From the NCBI GenBank assembly GCA_026119855.1, contig JAOWBW010000181.1:620001-684000 (forward strand): a DNA stretch of 64,000 nt, read 5' to 3'. Source of the DNA: Campanula takesimana (lineage: Eukaryota > Streptophyta > Magnoliopsida > Asterales > Campanulaceae). This document shows, piece by piece, positions 20,326 through 31,821 of this stretch. Position 1 is the stretch's first letter, and each line of letters starts with the position of its first letter. The translations under genes and the position numbers were made by a program. The notes beneath the pieces were generated by a model. It did not search any database and had not been told where the DNA came from. It was given only the letters and a program-made list of their open reading frames with translations.

Positions 20326-21760
20326 TGTTGGTGTTGTATGCTCTAGGCACGTTATTTCAACGATTAATGTTATTTATTGATTATATATTAAATATATTAA
20401 ATGTTGATTATTATATCGTTTGCATGTTTATTGTAATAATCCCTGTCCCTAGTAATTATGAAGAACTAGTATAAGTTTAATTGATAATCATATGATGATT
20501 ATGTGTATGGGATACAAGTTAAACTTATGGGTATGTGTTGGTGAATATATTCTAGACATGACCCAAAGATGAGGTTTATGTAATGGTCATAATGTCATAA
20601 TTAAACCTTTAATAGTTATATCATTGAATCCCTAAACCTGAGATTATTACGATCTTCCACATAATGAACATTACGTTTGACATATTCAAACGTTACACTT
20701 AAACGGGTAGCTATAAAGAATATGATTGGCGTAATTGGAATCATATAGGGAAGAGTAATAAGTCAAGATGAGATTTGTTCCTCGTCAAGAGAGATGTCAA
20801 GCTTTGGTCACTCAATGAATGGTATTGATGAAATGCATGGCCGTGCTTAAATAAGATTTGTATTATCAATACATTCGGAATCGAGAAAGTATTGAACATT
20901 GTAAGTTGACCATTAACCATGGCTTACGTTCAATGACATCGTGAACAAAAGGATTATGATATGTTCTATAAAGGATTCATGAACTTTGACAAGTTATATT
21001 AATTGGGTAGTCATGATGGCTTGCTAGAGTCCGCTCATGATTTATGAGTACAAATGTATTTGGACTCATTGCCAACTTAATATAATCCTATGAGGTCACA
21101 CACAAAAGAACGAATTGTTTAAAAGGCTAAAAATGGTTTTCTGGTGGTGCTCGGTCGAGCACCTCAAAGGACTCGACTGAGCAAAAGAGTCAGAAAGACA
21201 GAAATTTAAGGCGCTCGGCCGAGCACCTTAAACGAATCGGCCGCGCAGGCCCTGTTTGGGCCCAGTTTCCTGATTTCGTATTGTGACGGGTTTTAACCTA
21301 TTTCTCCTAAAGGGTTTAGGTATAATAAGTTTATATACCTCTCTCAATACCCTAATCAGACACAATTGATACTTGATCAATAAGAGAGCCTCTAAGAGAG
21401 AAAATTAGGTCTTTTTCTTCCCAAGAACAAGATCCTTATTTTTCATATAGCCTTCATAATAGAAACAGATTCTGTTGGGTCTAGCAATCCCGATCAAGAA
21501 GAGTTCTTGAGATTCGTTCGCGTGTGGATTAACATAGAGGGCGTTGGCATCAACTCCTCCAAGTTCATGATCCAAACTTTGAGGTCGTGTTCCTGCGTTC
21601 GTGATTCAAAGAAGCGCGAAGAACAAAGGTTGAAGATATGAAATTTTAAAGCATCACCACGGTTAGTATTCTAAATTCATCTTCGTATTAATTTAATCAT
21701 CTTGATCGGATCTAGGCTTTTGGGTTTATTCCGCTGCGCATGTTTGCTCAAAACCCAACA
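20326..21760 (+). mobile_element. Solo Copia LTR, TSD GATAA
   Basis: Starts TGTTGGTGTTGTATGC, ends AAAACCCAACA, and is flanked by GATAA at 20321-20325 and 21761-21765. The 1435 bp follow the same plan as the LTRs of Copia A and B but differ in sequence, so it is a third, related family. No internal region, so it is a recombined solo LTR. Confidence 0.93.
21146..21250 (+). promoter_or_regulatory. GC-rich inverted repeats upstream of the solo LTR TATA box
   Basis: GGTGCTCGGTCGAGCACC (21146-21163, arms of 8) and GCTCGGCCGAGC (21213-21224, a perfect 12-bp palindrome), plus CTCGACTGAG and ATCGGCCGCGC nearby. A TATA-like TTATATACC lies at about 21330, 80-185 bp downstream. Confidence 0.6.
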
Positions 21761-21851
21761 GATAACCAGTATGCCCCCTTTCTCCACCCTGAACCAATTA
21801 GGGAATGAATGATTTGTTCAAGACTATAAGGTCCACATATTCATGTCATCT

Positions 21852-23033
21852 TCATACATCTTCTTCAAGTTTGATAAATTTTACTGACCTTGTTCGGACA
21901 TCCTCCAGTTTTTTACACGGATTCATGATCAATTCTTCGTAAAATGGTGAGTTTTTCTTCAAGCCCATCATGAACGCCTCAATGGCAGTTGACATGTTGA
22001 GATTGGGTATATGTACTACTTCTTTATTGAACCTGCTCAAATATTCTTTTAAAGTTTCATCAGGTTGTTAAACTACCCTGTAAAGATCACTTGTTAGTTT
22101 CTCAAAATCTCTATTGCAAGAAAATTGATAAATAAACATGTTAATCAGTTGTGCATAAGATCCAATAAAACTAATAGGTTGGCTTATTATCCATCTCATC
22201 GCTGTATCAGTCAATGTGGATCCAAAACCCCTGCAACAACAAACTTCTTTGTATTGTAATGGAATGTGGATGGCATTCATCTTTTCTTGATATAATGCTA
22301 TGTGTTCCATGGGGTCTGTAGTCCCATCAAATTTTTTTATGTTACACATCATGAACCTCTTTGGGATGACCATGTTGGCGATAGCTGGGGTGAATCGTGA
22401 CTCATTATAGCATGCTGGAGAATCTTGATGGTATGGTAAGGTTATCCCAGGCACGTTCATCACTAAGTTTCTCAGCTCTTGCAATTGCCTGTTAATCGAG
22501 TTTCCTGCATCATTGTTAGCAGCAGCAAATTGATAATTATTAAAATCAAAAAGAGGGTTAATACTCCCTACTAATGTTGAGGTTATTGTCACAAGTGTTG
22601 TTAAGGATGGTGGGATAGTTTCAGAATGAGTCACCACACTATCAATAGCTGCGCTGGTCATCGATATAAGCCCACTGAAATTAGTCATTCCACCCGTATC
22701 ACCATTAAATCCAAGCCTCCTAGGTTGGTACGGGGAGAACGTGTTGGATCCCATAAAAGGATTTGCAGCCTGATGCACAATAGGAGTAACATTTCGATGT
22801 GTTCCTGACGAACCAACCTGAACAACAGACATCTCATGTTGCAACCTGGTTATGTGATTCATCAGCATCGTTGAGGTATCAGTCTGCAGTTGGATCTGTC
22901 ACCTCATCTCGCCCACCATGCTGGTCAAGTTGGTGGCGATATCCAAAGGGATTTCAGGTGACCCTATTGCTGATCTGCCCCCACTTGCAAAAGAAATTCC
23001 AGATGTAATCTGACAGGTTATTGAATTGTTCAT
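21852..23033 (-). pseudogene. Gypsy B gag
   Basis: Starts at an ATG (23033-23031) about 30 bases inside the primer site. Contains the Gag core (MRWIISQPISFIGSYAQLIN, SRFNKEVVHIPNLNMSTAIE, FYEELIMNPCKKLEDVR) shared with Gypsy C gag. At least two nonsense codons interrupt it, one near 22900 and one at about 22065. The C-terminal zinc motif is missing because of the deletion. Confidence 0.85.
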
Positions 23034-23063
23034 CTTGAATCTCTTAACAATCTAAAAGACCAA

Positions 23064-23086
23064 AGTTCCCACGGACGACGACAATT
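23064..23086 (-). promoter_or_regulatory. Gypsy B primer-binding site, mutated
   Basis: Minus strand TTGTCGTCGTCCGTGGGAAC, close to the TTGGCGCCGTCTGTGGGAA-type site of plant Tat elements. Two GC positions are changed. It abuts the CA end of the LTR. Confidence 0.6.
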
Positions 23087-23936
23087 TGTTTTAACCAATT
23101 TTCGACAATTGGACAAATAAAAAAGAAGTAGGGTACAAATGGAATATAGATTTCAGAATTCAAGATGTAGGTCAGAGTTCAAGATGTTAACACAAGATGT
23201 AACGAGGAATGCCTTTGAGCAACTACTCTCCGACATAAAACCTCGAGAGGTTTTGGAAACCTACCTCTGTACCATACAATTTTATTAATATAGGAGTGTG
23301 AGTACAAGAGAGAGTATTGAGAGAGAGAGGGTTACAGCGGGGAGTGAGTGAAAAAGTGTGTGTGAAAATACAAGTATTGCTCTCTTTAAATACTAGAGAA
23401 AGATAAACAACGAACTAGCTATTCTATCCCTTTTATCTCGGAAGTTTGTTGAAGACGAGGTCTTTGTTCTCTTGAAACCTCGTTGATATTAGACATGTGC
23501 TGGATAATTTATTCACATGTGTTTGACTTAGTCCACGAGTCCTCCATGATTTGGTAGTGGCTCATGAAAAATAGGATCGATAACAGACCTGTAATTTATT
23601 CAAGTTGCACGATTTGACTTGGTCCAAGTTGAAGCTTCAAGTTGTTTCTAGCATGTTGAAGCTTCAAGTTTTTTTCAGCATGTTGAAGCTTCAGGTTGCA
23701 AGATGTAGCTGATTTTATCCATTCTACACATGTTGATATAAACATGTGCTCTTATTAACTTAGTATCTCAATCTTTCACGATGAGATAGTTAGTTTCACT
23801 CAAGATGTCTAGTCGTCAGGATGTCACGTCAGGATGTAAAGTGAACATGTAGAACTAACATGTAAAATGTTAGACGTAAACTGAAGCTGTTATCTCCAGG
23901 ATGTAGATGTAGTGATGCGAGATTTTTCACCACAAA
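23087..23936 (-). repeat. Gypsy B 5' LTR (right end approximate)
   Basis: Begins TGTTTTAACC next to the primer site. A TATA-like TATTTAAAG lies on the minus strand near 23385. Three AAGCTTCAAGTT/AGGTT direct repeats lie at 23630-23700. The outer end is only a guess (CACAAACA at 23936), because no second LTR is available. Confidence 0.55.
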
Positions 23937-24124
23937 CATCAATAATATTTGAGTCACTCATATCAATTATATCTCTCCATGAATGATTGGCTCTGACTAT
24001 CTTTTTCTCTAGTCTTTGATAGAAAGGAATTGCAAATGGGTTTGCAAGTGAAAGTTGCATGGTTGTGACTTTTGACATGAGAGGGGTTGGACAGTCAACT
24101 GGAAGGGCTTTCCTTACTGGGTTT
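23937..24124 (+). pseudogene. Alpha/beta-hydrolase fragment, copy 1, left part
   Basis: The plus strand reads GIANGFASESCMVVTFDMRG and VGQSTGRA, then LTG, which fits the conserved nucleophile-elbow-preceding region of plant alpha/beta-hydrolase superfamily proteins (VTFDMRGVGKSTGR). The exon is interrupted by Gypsy C after LTG and continues at 43335. A paralogue without this insertion is at 62590-63200. Confidence 0.7.
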
Positions 24125-24284
24125 TGTTTTGGTAGAAAAAACAATAAAGTATATTCTTGATAGGGAATCAAAATAAAGGAGGGTCAAATGGAATTAAAGC
24201 TAAAGAATAGCAAGATTGCACAAGGATGTAACGAGGAAAGCCTTTGAGACAATGATCTCGCCGGCACAAAACCTCGGGAGGTGA

Positions 24285-24436
24285 TTATAAATTTTGCATA
24301 AGCATGATTCACCAATCATCAAGAAATCACATAACAATCATGAATCTAAATTTTATCATGGCAAAACATATAATCTCATTATATAATTATCATGATAGAA
24401 TTAAAATAACCATTATGAACGGGGCTCTGATACAAC
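24285..24436 (-). repeat. Duplicate primer site and leader fragment beyond Copia B 3' LTR
   Basis: Nearly identical to 31671-31821 (ATAAATTTTGCATAAGC... to CTCTGATAC-ACTG). The primer site here has one change (TACAACTG versus TACCACTG). Its presence outside the 3' LTR means the insertion contains LTR-internal-LTR-partial internal. Confidence 0.9.
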
Positions 24437-26351
24437 TGTTGGGTTTTGAAAAATATTGCGCAGCGGAAAGAATCAAACCCAATGAGAATCATAAAATTCA
24501 ATAATCTTATGAGGCAAATTAATTCCAAAGAAGAAATTGTTTCTTCAAGTTCTTCAATCCTAGATCTAGCAGTCATATTAAGAAGGTGTTCTTGAGTCCG
24601 ATTCGATGTGTGGATACCGATAGAGGGTGTTTGCTTTAGCATCTTCAAGTTCGCATTCCTATGGTCGAAAGCGTGTTCCTGAGATCGCGATTCGAAGAAC
24701 GCAAGGATGAAGATTCAAACGCAAGTTTGAATATTCGAAGATCCGGAATTTTAAAGCATCAAGGTTAGTAATATAAATTCATTGAGTATTAATTTAATCA
24801 TCTTGAACGGATCCATGGGCTCATGGGTTTTGACATATTCATACGTTTGTTTCCGCTGCGCTGTTGGGTTTTGAAAAATATTGCGCAGCGGAAAGAATCA
24901 AACCCAAAGCCTAGATCCATTCAATATGATTAAATTAATTCAAAAGTAAATTTAGATTACTAACCGTAGTGATGCTTTAAAATTTTCCGGATCCTTTGAA
25001 TCTTCTTGCTTGTGTTCTTCGTGTTCTTCGTGTTCTTCGAATCACGATCGCAAACTCGAAGGAATTGAGATCAACCCCTTCTATTGGTATCCACACGTCG
25101 AACGAACTCAAGAACGCTTCTTGATTAGATTGCTAGATCTAGACTTGAAACCTTGAAGAAACTATTTCTTCCTTGGGATTACTTTGCCACACAAAATTAT
25201 TGAGTTTTATGATTCCAAATCACAAAACCAATAACCCTCTATCACTATATGTTATTTTCTCTCAAACAAAGAGTTTTGATTTCCAAAATCAAGGTGTAAG
25301 GTTGTGAAACCCGGATGCCTCATTATATAGTGAATAGAGATCTTAATTTTGGTAATTTTGGACTGCTTTTCGTACAAGAAAAGGGAAAACTGCCAAAATT
25401 AATGCGGCGGCAAACATGGCCGTGTGGCCATGATTGAACCCTAGGAAAATGTGGCCGCGTGGCCAACATTTCCTTTCCATAGCAAACTTGGCCGCGTGGC
25501 CATCATTTCCATGGTATTTAATTTCCAAGTCTTTAATTCGTTCTTTGTGTGTGACCTAATAGGATTATATTAAGTTGGCAACAAGTCCAAAAACATTTGT
25601 ACTTGTAAATCATGAGCGGACTCTAGCAAGCCATCATGACTACCCAATTAATATAACTTTAATAAAGTTCGCGAATCCATCATAGTTTGTATATCATAAT
25701 CCTTTTGTCAACGATGTCATTGAACATAAGTCACGGTCCAACGGTCAACTTATATTTGTTCAATACTTTCTCGATATCTGAATATGTTGATAAATCAAAT
25801 GCAATTAATATCATTAATTCATTTGGGTTTGGCCAAACACTTTCATCAACATCATTCATCGAGAGGCCTAAAGCTTTGACATCTCTCTTTCAGACTGACA
25901 AATCCATTCTTGACTTATTACTCTTCCCTACTTGATTCCGATTATGCCAATCACACCCTTTATGATTACCTGGTTAAAGGCAACGTTAGAATGAGTCAAA
26001 CATAATGTTCACCAAGTGGAAGACTGTAATAATCTCATGTCTAAGGATATCAATGATAGTAACTATATATGAGATATATATAACTATAGACCGTGATATA
26101 AATCTCATAGGCGGGTCATGTCCAGTATACATTTTACAATATATACCTATAAGTCTGATTTGTATCTCATACACATAATCATCTCATGATTATCAATCAG
26201 CCCTTATACTAGTTTCTATAATAGCCAACTAGGGACGGGATTATATGAATAAACATGTAACAGTAATAATCCAAATATCTCTTTATATAATGAAATAAAT
26301 AATAACACAATCATCGTTAATAATAACGTGCATAGGGCATACACACCAACA
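24437..26351 (-). repeat. Copia B 3' LTR
   Basis: Ends GGCATACACACCAACA on the plus strand next to the polypurine tract (ATCTCCCACTTGCAC; GTGCAAGTGGGAGAT on the minus strand). It contains the same internal inverted duplication as the 5' LTR (24437-24861 block) and a minus-strand TATA box (TATATAA, 25323-25329). Confidence 0.93.
25415..25502 (-). promoter_or_regulatory. GC-rich inverted-repeat words upstream of Copia B TATA box
   Basis: CATGGCCGTGTGGCCATG (25415-25432), TGGCCGCGTGGCCA (25452-25465) and TGGCCGCGTGGCCA (25489-25502). Each is an inverted repeat with a 4-base centre. They lie 85-175 bp upstream of the TATA box at 25323-25329. The 5' LTR has the same three near 32800-32890. Confidence 0.6.
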
Positions 26352-26365
26352 ATCTCCCACTTGCA

Positions 26366-29206
26366 CTAGGCCCAATCACTAATGTATCTAATACCCATGG
26401 ACCTAACATGACCATCATGCTTAGCTTGTGAAAGTCCATTTGTTAGTGGGTCAGCTATGTTATCATCCGTTGGTACTCTGCATATCTCTACGTCTTTCCT
26501 CTCTTGGATTTCCCGAATGAGGTGAAAACGCCTAAGTATGTGTTTGGATCTCTGATGTGCTCTTGGTTCCTTTGCTTGAGCGATAGCACCATTATTATCG
26601 CAATAAAGGTCTATTGGGTTAGCAATGCTAGGAAGCACTTCTAATTCATTAATGAATTTCTTGATCCAAACAGCTTCCTTAGCAGCATCCGATGCAGCTA
26701 TATACTCAGCTTCAGTTGTAGAATCAGCTACTGTACTTTGCTTGGAACTCTTCCAGCTTACAGCACCACCGTTTAGCATAAACACAAAACCAGATTGCGA
26801 TCTAGAGTCATCCTTGTCGGTTTGGAAGCTTGCATCTGTGTAACCCTTTACAACAAGATCACCTTCCTTACCTCTATATACCAAGAACGAATCTTTAGTC
26901 CTTCGTAAGTACTTTAGAATCGTCTTGGCAGCAATCCAATGACTCTCACCAGGGTCCGATTGGTATCGACTCGTCATGCTCAAAGCATATGAGACATCTG
27001 GTCTAGTACAAATCATAGCATACATGATGGATCCAATTGCCGAAGCAAAAGGGACTCCATTCATTCTCTTTCGCTCATCTTCTGTCTTAGGACATTGAGT
27101 CTTGCTAACAGTAGTACCATGAGTCACAGGCAAATGTCCTCTCTTAGAGTTTTCAATAGAAAATCTCTTTAGAACTTTGTCAATGTATGTAATTTGACTT
27201 AAACCAATCATCCTCTTAGATCTATCACGATAGATCTTAATGCCAAGGATATAAGCGGCTTCTCCCATATCTTTCATTGAGAAACATTTACTCAGCCAAA
27301 TCTTTACAGATTGCAAGGCGGGTATATCGTTTCCAATGATTAATATGTCATCAACATATAGTATTAGAAATAATACTACGCTCCCACTAATTTTCTTGTA
27401 TACACAAGGTTCATCTTCGTTCTTGATGAAGCCAAACTCTTTGACCAATTCATCAAATCGAAGATTCCAACTCCTAGAAGCTTGATTCAATCCATAAATG
27501 GATTTCTGCAACTTGCAAACTTTCTTTGAATTATTTGGATCCTCAAAACCTTCGGGTTGTGTCATATATACATCCTCTTGAAGATTCCCATTAAGGAATG
27601 CAGTTTTGACATCCATTTTCCATATCTCATAGTCATAATATGCGGCTATGGCAATCATAATTCTTATAGACTTGATCATTGCTACAGGTGAAAAGGTTTC
27701 ATCATAGTCAACGCCATGAACTTGCCTATAACCTTTCGCTACAAGCCTAGCTTTGTAAGTATGCACTTTTCCATCCATGTCTGTCTTCTTCTTGAAGTCC
27801 CATTTGCATTTTATGGTTTTTTCACCTTCGGGTGCATCTATCAAGTTCCAAACTTGATTATCATGCATGGATTGGATTTCAGATTCCATGGCTCCAAGAC
27901 ATTTGTCCGAATCAGGAGTAGACATCGCTTCTCTATAGGATGTAGGTTCGTCATTCTCAATAACTTCTACATTATTACTATCCGTTACGAGAAATCCATA
28001 TCTCTCGGGTTCAGATCGTATCCTACTAGATCTGCGAGTTACTTGTGTATCTTTAATGGGTTCCACAACTCCTTGTGAACCTTGTTCAGATTCCACTATC
28101 AGTTCAATGTCATTTTCGGTTTCTCGAATTTCTTCGAGATTAATTTTACTCCCACTGATTCTTTTGGAGAGAAACTCTTCCTCTAGAAAAGTACCAGTCC
28201 GAGCAACAAATACTTTGTTCTCAGTACGGTTGTAAAAGTAGTATCCTTTGGTTTCCTTAGGATATCCCACGAAAATACATTTATCAGATTTGTGTGAAAG
28301 TTTATCAAAGACAAGTCTCTTCACAAACGCTTCACATCCCCAAATCTTCATGAAAGACAGACAGGGCTTCTTTCCAGTCCATATCTCATATGGTGTCTTT
28401 TGAACCGATTTAGTTGGAACTCTATTTAGTGTGAAAGCAGCAGTTTCTAATGCATGTCCCCAAAAGGATAAAGGAAGATCAACTTGACTCATCATTGAGA
28501 GGACCATATCCAATAAAGTCCTATTTCTCCGCTCGGACACACCATTCCATTGTGGTGTTCCAGGTGGACTTAATTGTGAAACAATTCCACAATCTTTAAG
28601 ATGATTGTCAAATTCTTGGCTTAAATATTCTCCACCACGATCCGATCGAAGTGCTTTGATAGTTTTGCCAAGTTGATTTTGTACTTCATTTTGAAATATT
28701 CTAAATATCTCAAAAGATTCACTTTTGTTTTTCATCAAGTAGACATAGCCATATCTACTAAAATCATCGGTGAATGTAATGAAGTAATTATATCCGCCCC
28801 TTGCACTGCTACTTAATGGTCCACATACATCGGTATGTATTAGTCCCAATAAGTCACTAGCCCTCTCACTACTCTTAGTAAAAGGTGTTTTTGTCATTTT
28901 TCTAAGTAAACACGACTCACAGGTTTCATATGATTTAAAATCATGTGATCCTAAAAGTCCGTCCCCATGGAGTTTTGAGATACGCTTCTCATTAATATGA
29001 CCAAGACGGCAGTGCCACAAATAAGTATGATTTTCATCATTAGGTTTGGATTTCTTATTTATGTGATAAATATTATCATTATTTCTACTTTCAACATCAA
29101 GAACATAAAGGCCATTAAATGAATTTGCAATACCATAAAGCATATCATTTAAATAAATGGAAAATTTCTTATTTTCAATAAGAAATTTATAACCTTCATT
29201 ATCCAA
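26366..29206 (-). CDS. Copia B integrase, reverse transcriptase, RNase H
   Basis: 946 open codons. Order: HHCC region (WHCRLGHINEKRISKLH, CESC), integrase with all three acidic residues (HTDVCGPL, SDRGGEYLS, GVSERRNRT), RT with TAFLNGNLQEDVYMTQPEGF and LYVDDILIIGND, and RNase H with YTDASF, TTEAEYIAASDAAKEA and LYCDNNGA. It ends ADPLTNGLSQ...GIRYISDWA. It is separated from gag-protease by a single nonsense codon at about 29231-29233 (TTA to TAA compared with Copia A). This is the best-preserved retroelement frame in the window. Confidence 0.95.
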   Translation of the reverse strand: MDNEGYKFLIENKKFSIYLNDMLYGIANSFNGLYVLDVESRNNDNIYHINKKSKPNDENHTYLWHCRLGHINEKRISKLHGDGLLGSHDFKSYETCESCLLRKMTKTPFTKSSERASDLLGLIHTDVCGPLSSSARGGYNYFITFTDDFSRYGYVYLMKNKSESFEIFRIFQNEVQNQLGKTIKALRSDRGGEYLSQEFDNHLKDCGIVSQLSPPGTPQWNGVSERRNRTLLDMVLSMMSQVDLPLSFWGHALETAAFTLNRVPTKSVQKTPYEIWTGKKPCLSFMKIWGCEAFVKRLVFDKLSHKSDKCIFVGYPKETKGYYFYNRTENKVFVARTGTFLEEEFLSKRISGSKINLEEIRETENDIELIVESEQGSQGVVEPIKDTQVTRRSSRIRSEPERYGFLVTDSNNVEVIENDEPTSYREAMSTPDSDKCLGAMESEIQSMHDNQVWNLIDAPEGEKTIKCKWDFKKKTDMDGKVHTYKARLVAKGYRQVHGVDYDETFSPVAMIKSIRIMIAIAAYYDYEIWKMDVKTAFLNGNLQEDVYMTQPEGFEDPNNSKKVCKLQKSIYGLNQASRSWNLRFDELVKEFGFIKNEDEPCVYKKISGSVVLFLILYVDDILIIGNDIPALQSVKIWLSKCFSMKDMGEAAYILGIKIYRDRSKRMIGLSQITYIDKVLKRFSIENSKRGHLPVTHGTTVSKTQCPKTEDERKRMNGVPFASAIGSIMYAMICTRPDVSYALSMTSRYQSDPGESHWIAAKTILKYLRRTKDSFLVYRGKEGDLVVKGYTDASFQTDKDDSRSQSGFVFMLNGGAVSWKSSKQSTVADSTTEAEYIAASDAAKEAVWIKKFINELEVLPSIANPIDLYCDNNGAIAQAKEPRAHQRSKHILRRFHLIREIQERKDVEICRVPTDDNIADPLTNGLSQAKHDGHVRSMGIRYISDWA

Positions 29207-29233
29207 ATAAGAAATTGAAATAATATTCCTACT

Positions 29234-30219
29234 TTAATCCGAAACATAGTAACAATTGTTCAAAACAAGAGCTAAACCACTAGGTAAAATAACTTCATAA
29301 GTTCCTACGGCTAATGGAGCAACTCTTGCTCCATTCCCCACACGTAGGTCTACCTCTCCGTCTTTAAGATTCCTTCTATTCTTTAGTCCCTGCACATTTA
29401 AACAAATGTGAGATCCACATCCGGTATCCAATACCCAGGTACTAGAAGTAGAAAGTAAAACATCTATCACATAGATACCTGAAGTAGAAGCAGCAACCTT
29501 ATTGCTCTTCTTCTTCTTCTTTTCTTCCTCTAAGTAAGCTTTGCAATTTCTCTTCCAATGACCAATCTCATTGCAGTGGAAGAAAATTGCATCCTTTTGG
29601 GAGTCCGCTTTTGGAACATTAGTCTTGGCAACGTTTGCCTTACTAATTTTGGGCTTGGCAACCTTTGCTTTACCTTTTCCTTTGACAACCTTGGGTCCCT
29701 TTCCAGAATTCACCAAGAGCACAGGAGGAGCTTTATGAATGATTTTCTTTTCAGCAGTTTTAAGCATTTGATGCAACTCCGACAAAGTCTTAGTCATTCC
29801 ATGCATGTTAAAGTTCATGACGAACTGGTTATAACATTTAGGCAATGAGTTAAGAATCATATCTGTAGCCAACTCAAGAGATATAGGATGACCCAATCTC
29901 TCCAAGTGTTCAAAGTGGCCCTTCATTCTCAAGACATGAGGGCTAACTGACTGACCTTCAGTCATCTTGCATGCCATTATCGCAGTGATAGTGTCATACC
30001 TCTCCTGCCTAGCTTGCTCTTGAAACATCTCTTTCAATTGTTCACCTATCTCACAGGCATTCAAGTGTTCAAGAGTCTTTTGGAGCTCAGTACACATAGT
30101 GCCAAGCATAAGACCAGTGACATCACGAGAATCATTGACATGTTTCTTGTGAACGTCTCTGTCTTCCCTAGGGGCATTAGCAGCAATGATAAAGTTTGAG
30201 TGTTATTTTGTGCCATTAT
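29234..30219 (-). pseudogene. Copia B gag-protease with internal deletion
   Basis: The gag start at 30219 (MAQNNTQTLS) matches Copia A, but about 150 bp are missing near 30185, so the long frame 30109-29234 is out of phase with that start. The zinc knuckle has lost its first Cys (FFHCNEIGHWKRNC versus CFYC... in Copia A). The protease motif WVLDTGCGSHIC is intact. The frame ends at a TAA just before integrase. Confidence 0.9.
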
Positions 30220-31808
30220 CTACAATTTTATGCAAAACATTTTAAATGTATAAGTACCACGTTTCATAAATAGAAAAAATGTATTTATAACATAAATACT
30301 CCCACTAAATTATATAACCTTCTAATACAAATATATGTACTATATAATTTTGGTAGGCTAAGATCCAACATTAATTTAATTTTAAGTCCGCTTTGGCGTG
30401 ACGCTTAAAACCAAATTAATAAGGTAGACAACTCTTGTTAATCATATCCCATATGACTCTTAGATCTTTTATGAGATTCTTTAGACATCCAATGTCAAAA
30501 GCATGTTTTAATCTCATCTGTGCCTTAGGCCCAAAACTGTTTTGATAGCCTAATTAAGTCAAACCATTTTAAACGTATAGAAAACTCTTATCCACTCATC
30601 TTGTTCACTACATGAATAGAATCAATGCACCTCGCTTTGGCAGAGCCCACACAAAACTATCCATGTAATCCCAAGTGTTTTAGTCATGGATTGGTACTTG
30701 ACTTAAATTTTATTGTGAAGGTTCAATACATATAGCATGGCAACATATTTATACGCACATAATATAAACATGTAAAGCATCGGTTAATTTACTTAATTAA
30801 TCTCATTAATTAATGCATGACCTTATGTGATTAAGTTGCAAAAGTTTATTGGCATAAATCTTAAAACTTTGAATTTTGAACTTTTTCTTAAAATCCAATT
30901 TTAAGACTTTCAAAATTCCTTTAATCTATAGAAATTCATATAGTTAAAGCTCATATGAAATATCTTAATTGAGAGATTGATTGTGCGGTCGAAACCTCAT
31001 CAAACTTAGAAACACGGAGAAACGATCCTTTCGGAATGTAACTCGTTTCTAAATTCTTTCATCTCTTCAATCTTATGAATTTGACCGTTCAAATTTAGAA
31101 ACATGCAGGAACAATCATGTAAGGTCGAAACTAAGCCAATGGCATCCACAATCCCTTACAGAAAGTAACTCGATTCTAAATTTTTGGGTCTCATTCAATT
31201 ATGAATTTGACCTTGAATTTGTCTTTTAGGAAAACACTGTTTCCAAAACTAGTCATCTAATAAACAAATTCAAATCCAAAGTAATTTTGAACTTGAAATT
31301 AATTTCAGGAAACACGGTTTCTAAAACCAGCCATCTGATAATTAAATTCAAAACAAAATATTTACCCATGCGTTTCCAAAACACATCCAAGAACAATCCA
31401 CATGGCTCGAATTCTCCAAGAATTCGGCTAGCCCATGTGCCACGTTCTTGACCAGATTTTAAGTCTTAAAATTCAACCTTAAATTGCTTTTCCATATTCA
31501 ATAAAGATTTGGTGTTCATGATGATCGAATCATCATGATCATCAAAATCCTAGAATAACCATTATTCATGAATCTAAGATTATCGACATATTAATCAAAA
31601 TTAAAATTCAACAATCTTTATGGAAATCAATAACGCAATTCAAGATCCCACATAAACAAATTATGATCATCATAAATTTTGCATAAGCATGATTCACCAA
31701 TCATCAAGAAATCACATAACAATCATGAATCTAAATTTTATCATGGCAAAACATATAATCTCATTATATAATTATCATGATAGAATTAAAATAACCATGA
31801 TGAACGGG
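30220..31808 (-). other. Copia B leader
   Basis: About 1.6 kb between primer site and gag. AT-rich, no gene seen. It corresponds in position to the Copia A leader and shares AGTGGGAGTATT-type sequence upstream of gag. Confidence 0.6.
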
Positions 31809-31820
31809 GCTCTGATACCA
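31809..31820 (-). promoter_or_regulatory. Copia B primer-binding site, initiator tRNA-Met type
   Basis: Minus strand TGGTATCAGAGC, a perfect match to the usual plant Copia site, one base inside the LTR end. Confidence 0.93.
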
Positions 31821-31821
31821 C

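Larger units (their letters stand above)
20254..21785 (-). pseudogene. Gypsy B integrase C-terminal tail, split by a solo LTR
   Basis: Minus-strand codons read AYWLSTLDGTRISRSW and HLKLYFM before the stop at 20254-20256. They align with the Gypsy C integrase end (AYWLSTLEGVRIPRSW, HLKAYFM). The solo LTR at 20326-21760 lies within the LSTL codons. Nothing upstream of this tail survives. Confidence 0.8.
19359..23936 (-). mobile_element. Gypsy element B, pol deleted, same family as Gypsy C
   Basis: From the right: LTR (about 23936-23087), primer site, gag (23033-21852), a junction near 21785-21850, the last codons of integrase (21785-20254, interrupted by a solo LTR), then 3' non-coding sequence matching that of Gypsy C (for example the CTCCGATGCTTAAGTCAGTA stretch at 20134 and 36930). 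Everything from the end of gag to the integrase tail is gone. The left LTR is missing, cut by the Tat-like LTR border. Confidence 0.8.

Noticed and set aside
24304..24648. Short frames repeated at 31689-32033
   Set aside because: They coincide with duplicated Copia B leader and LTR sequence; identical because the DNA is duplicated, not because of coding constraint.
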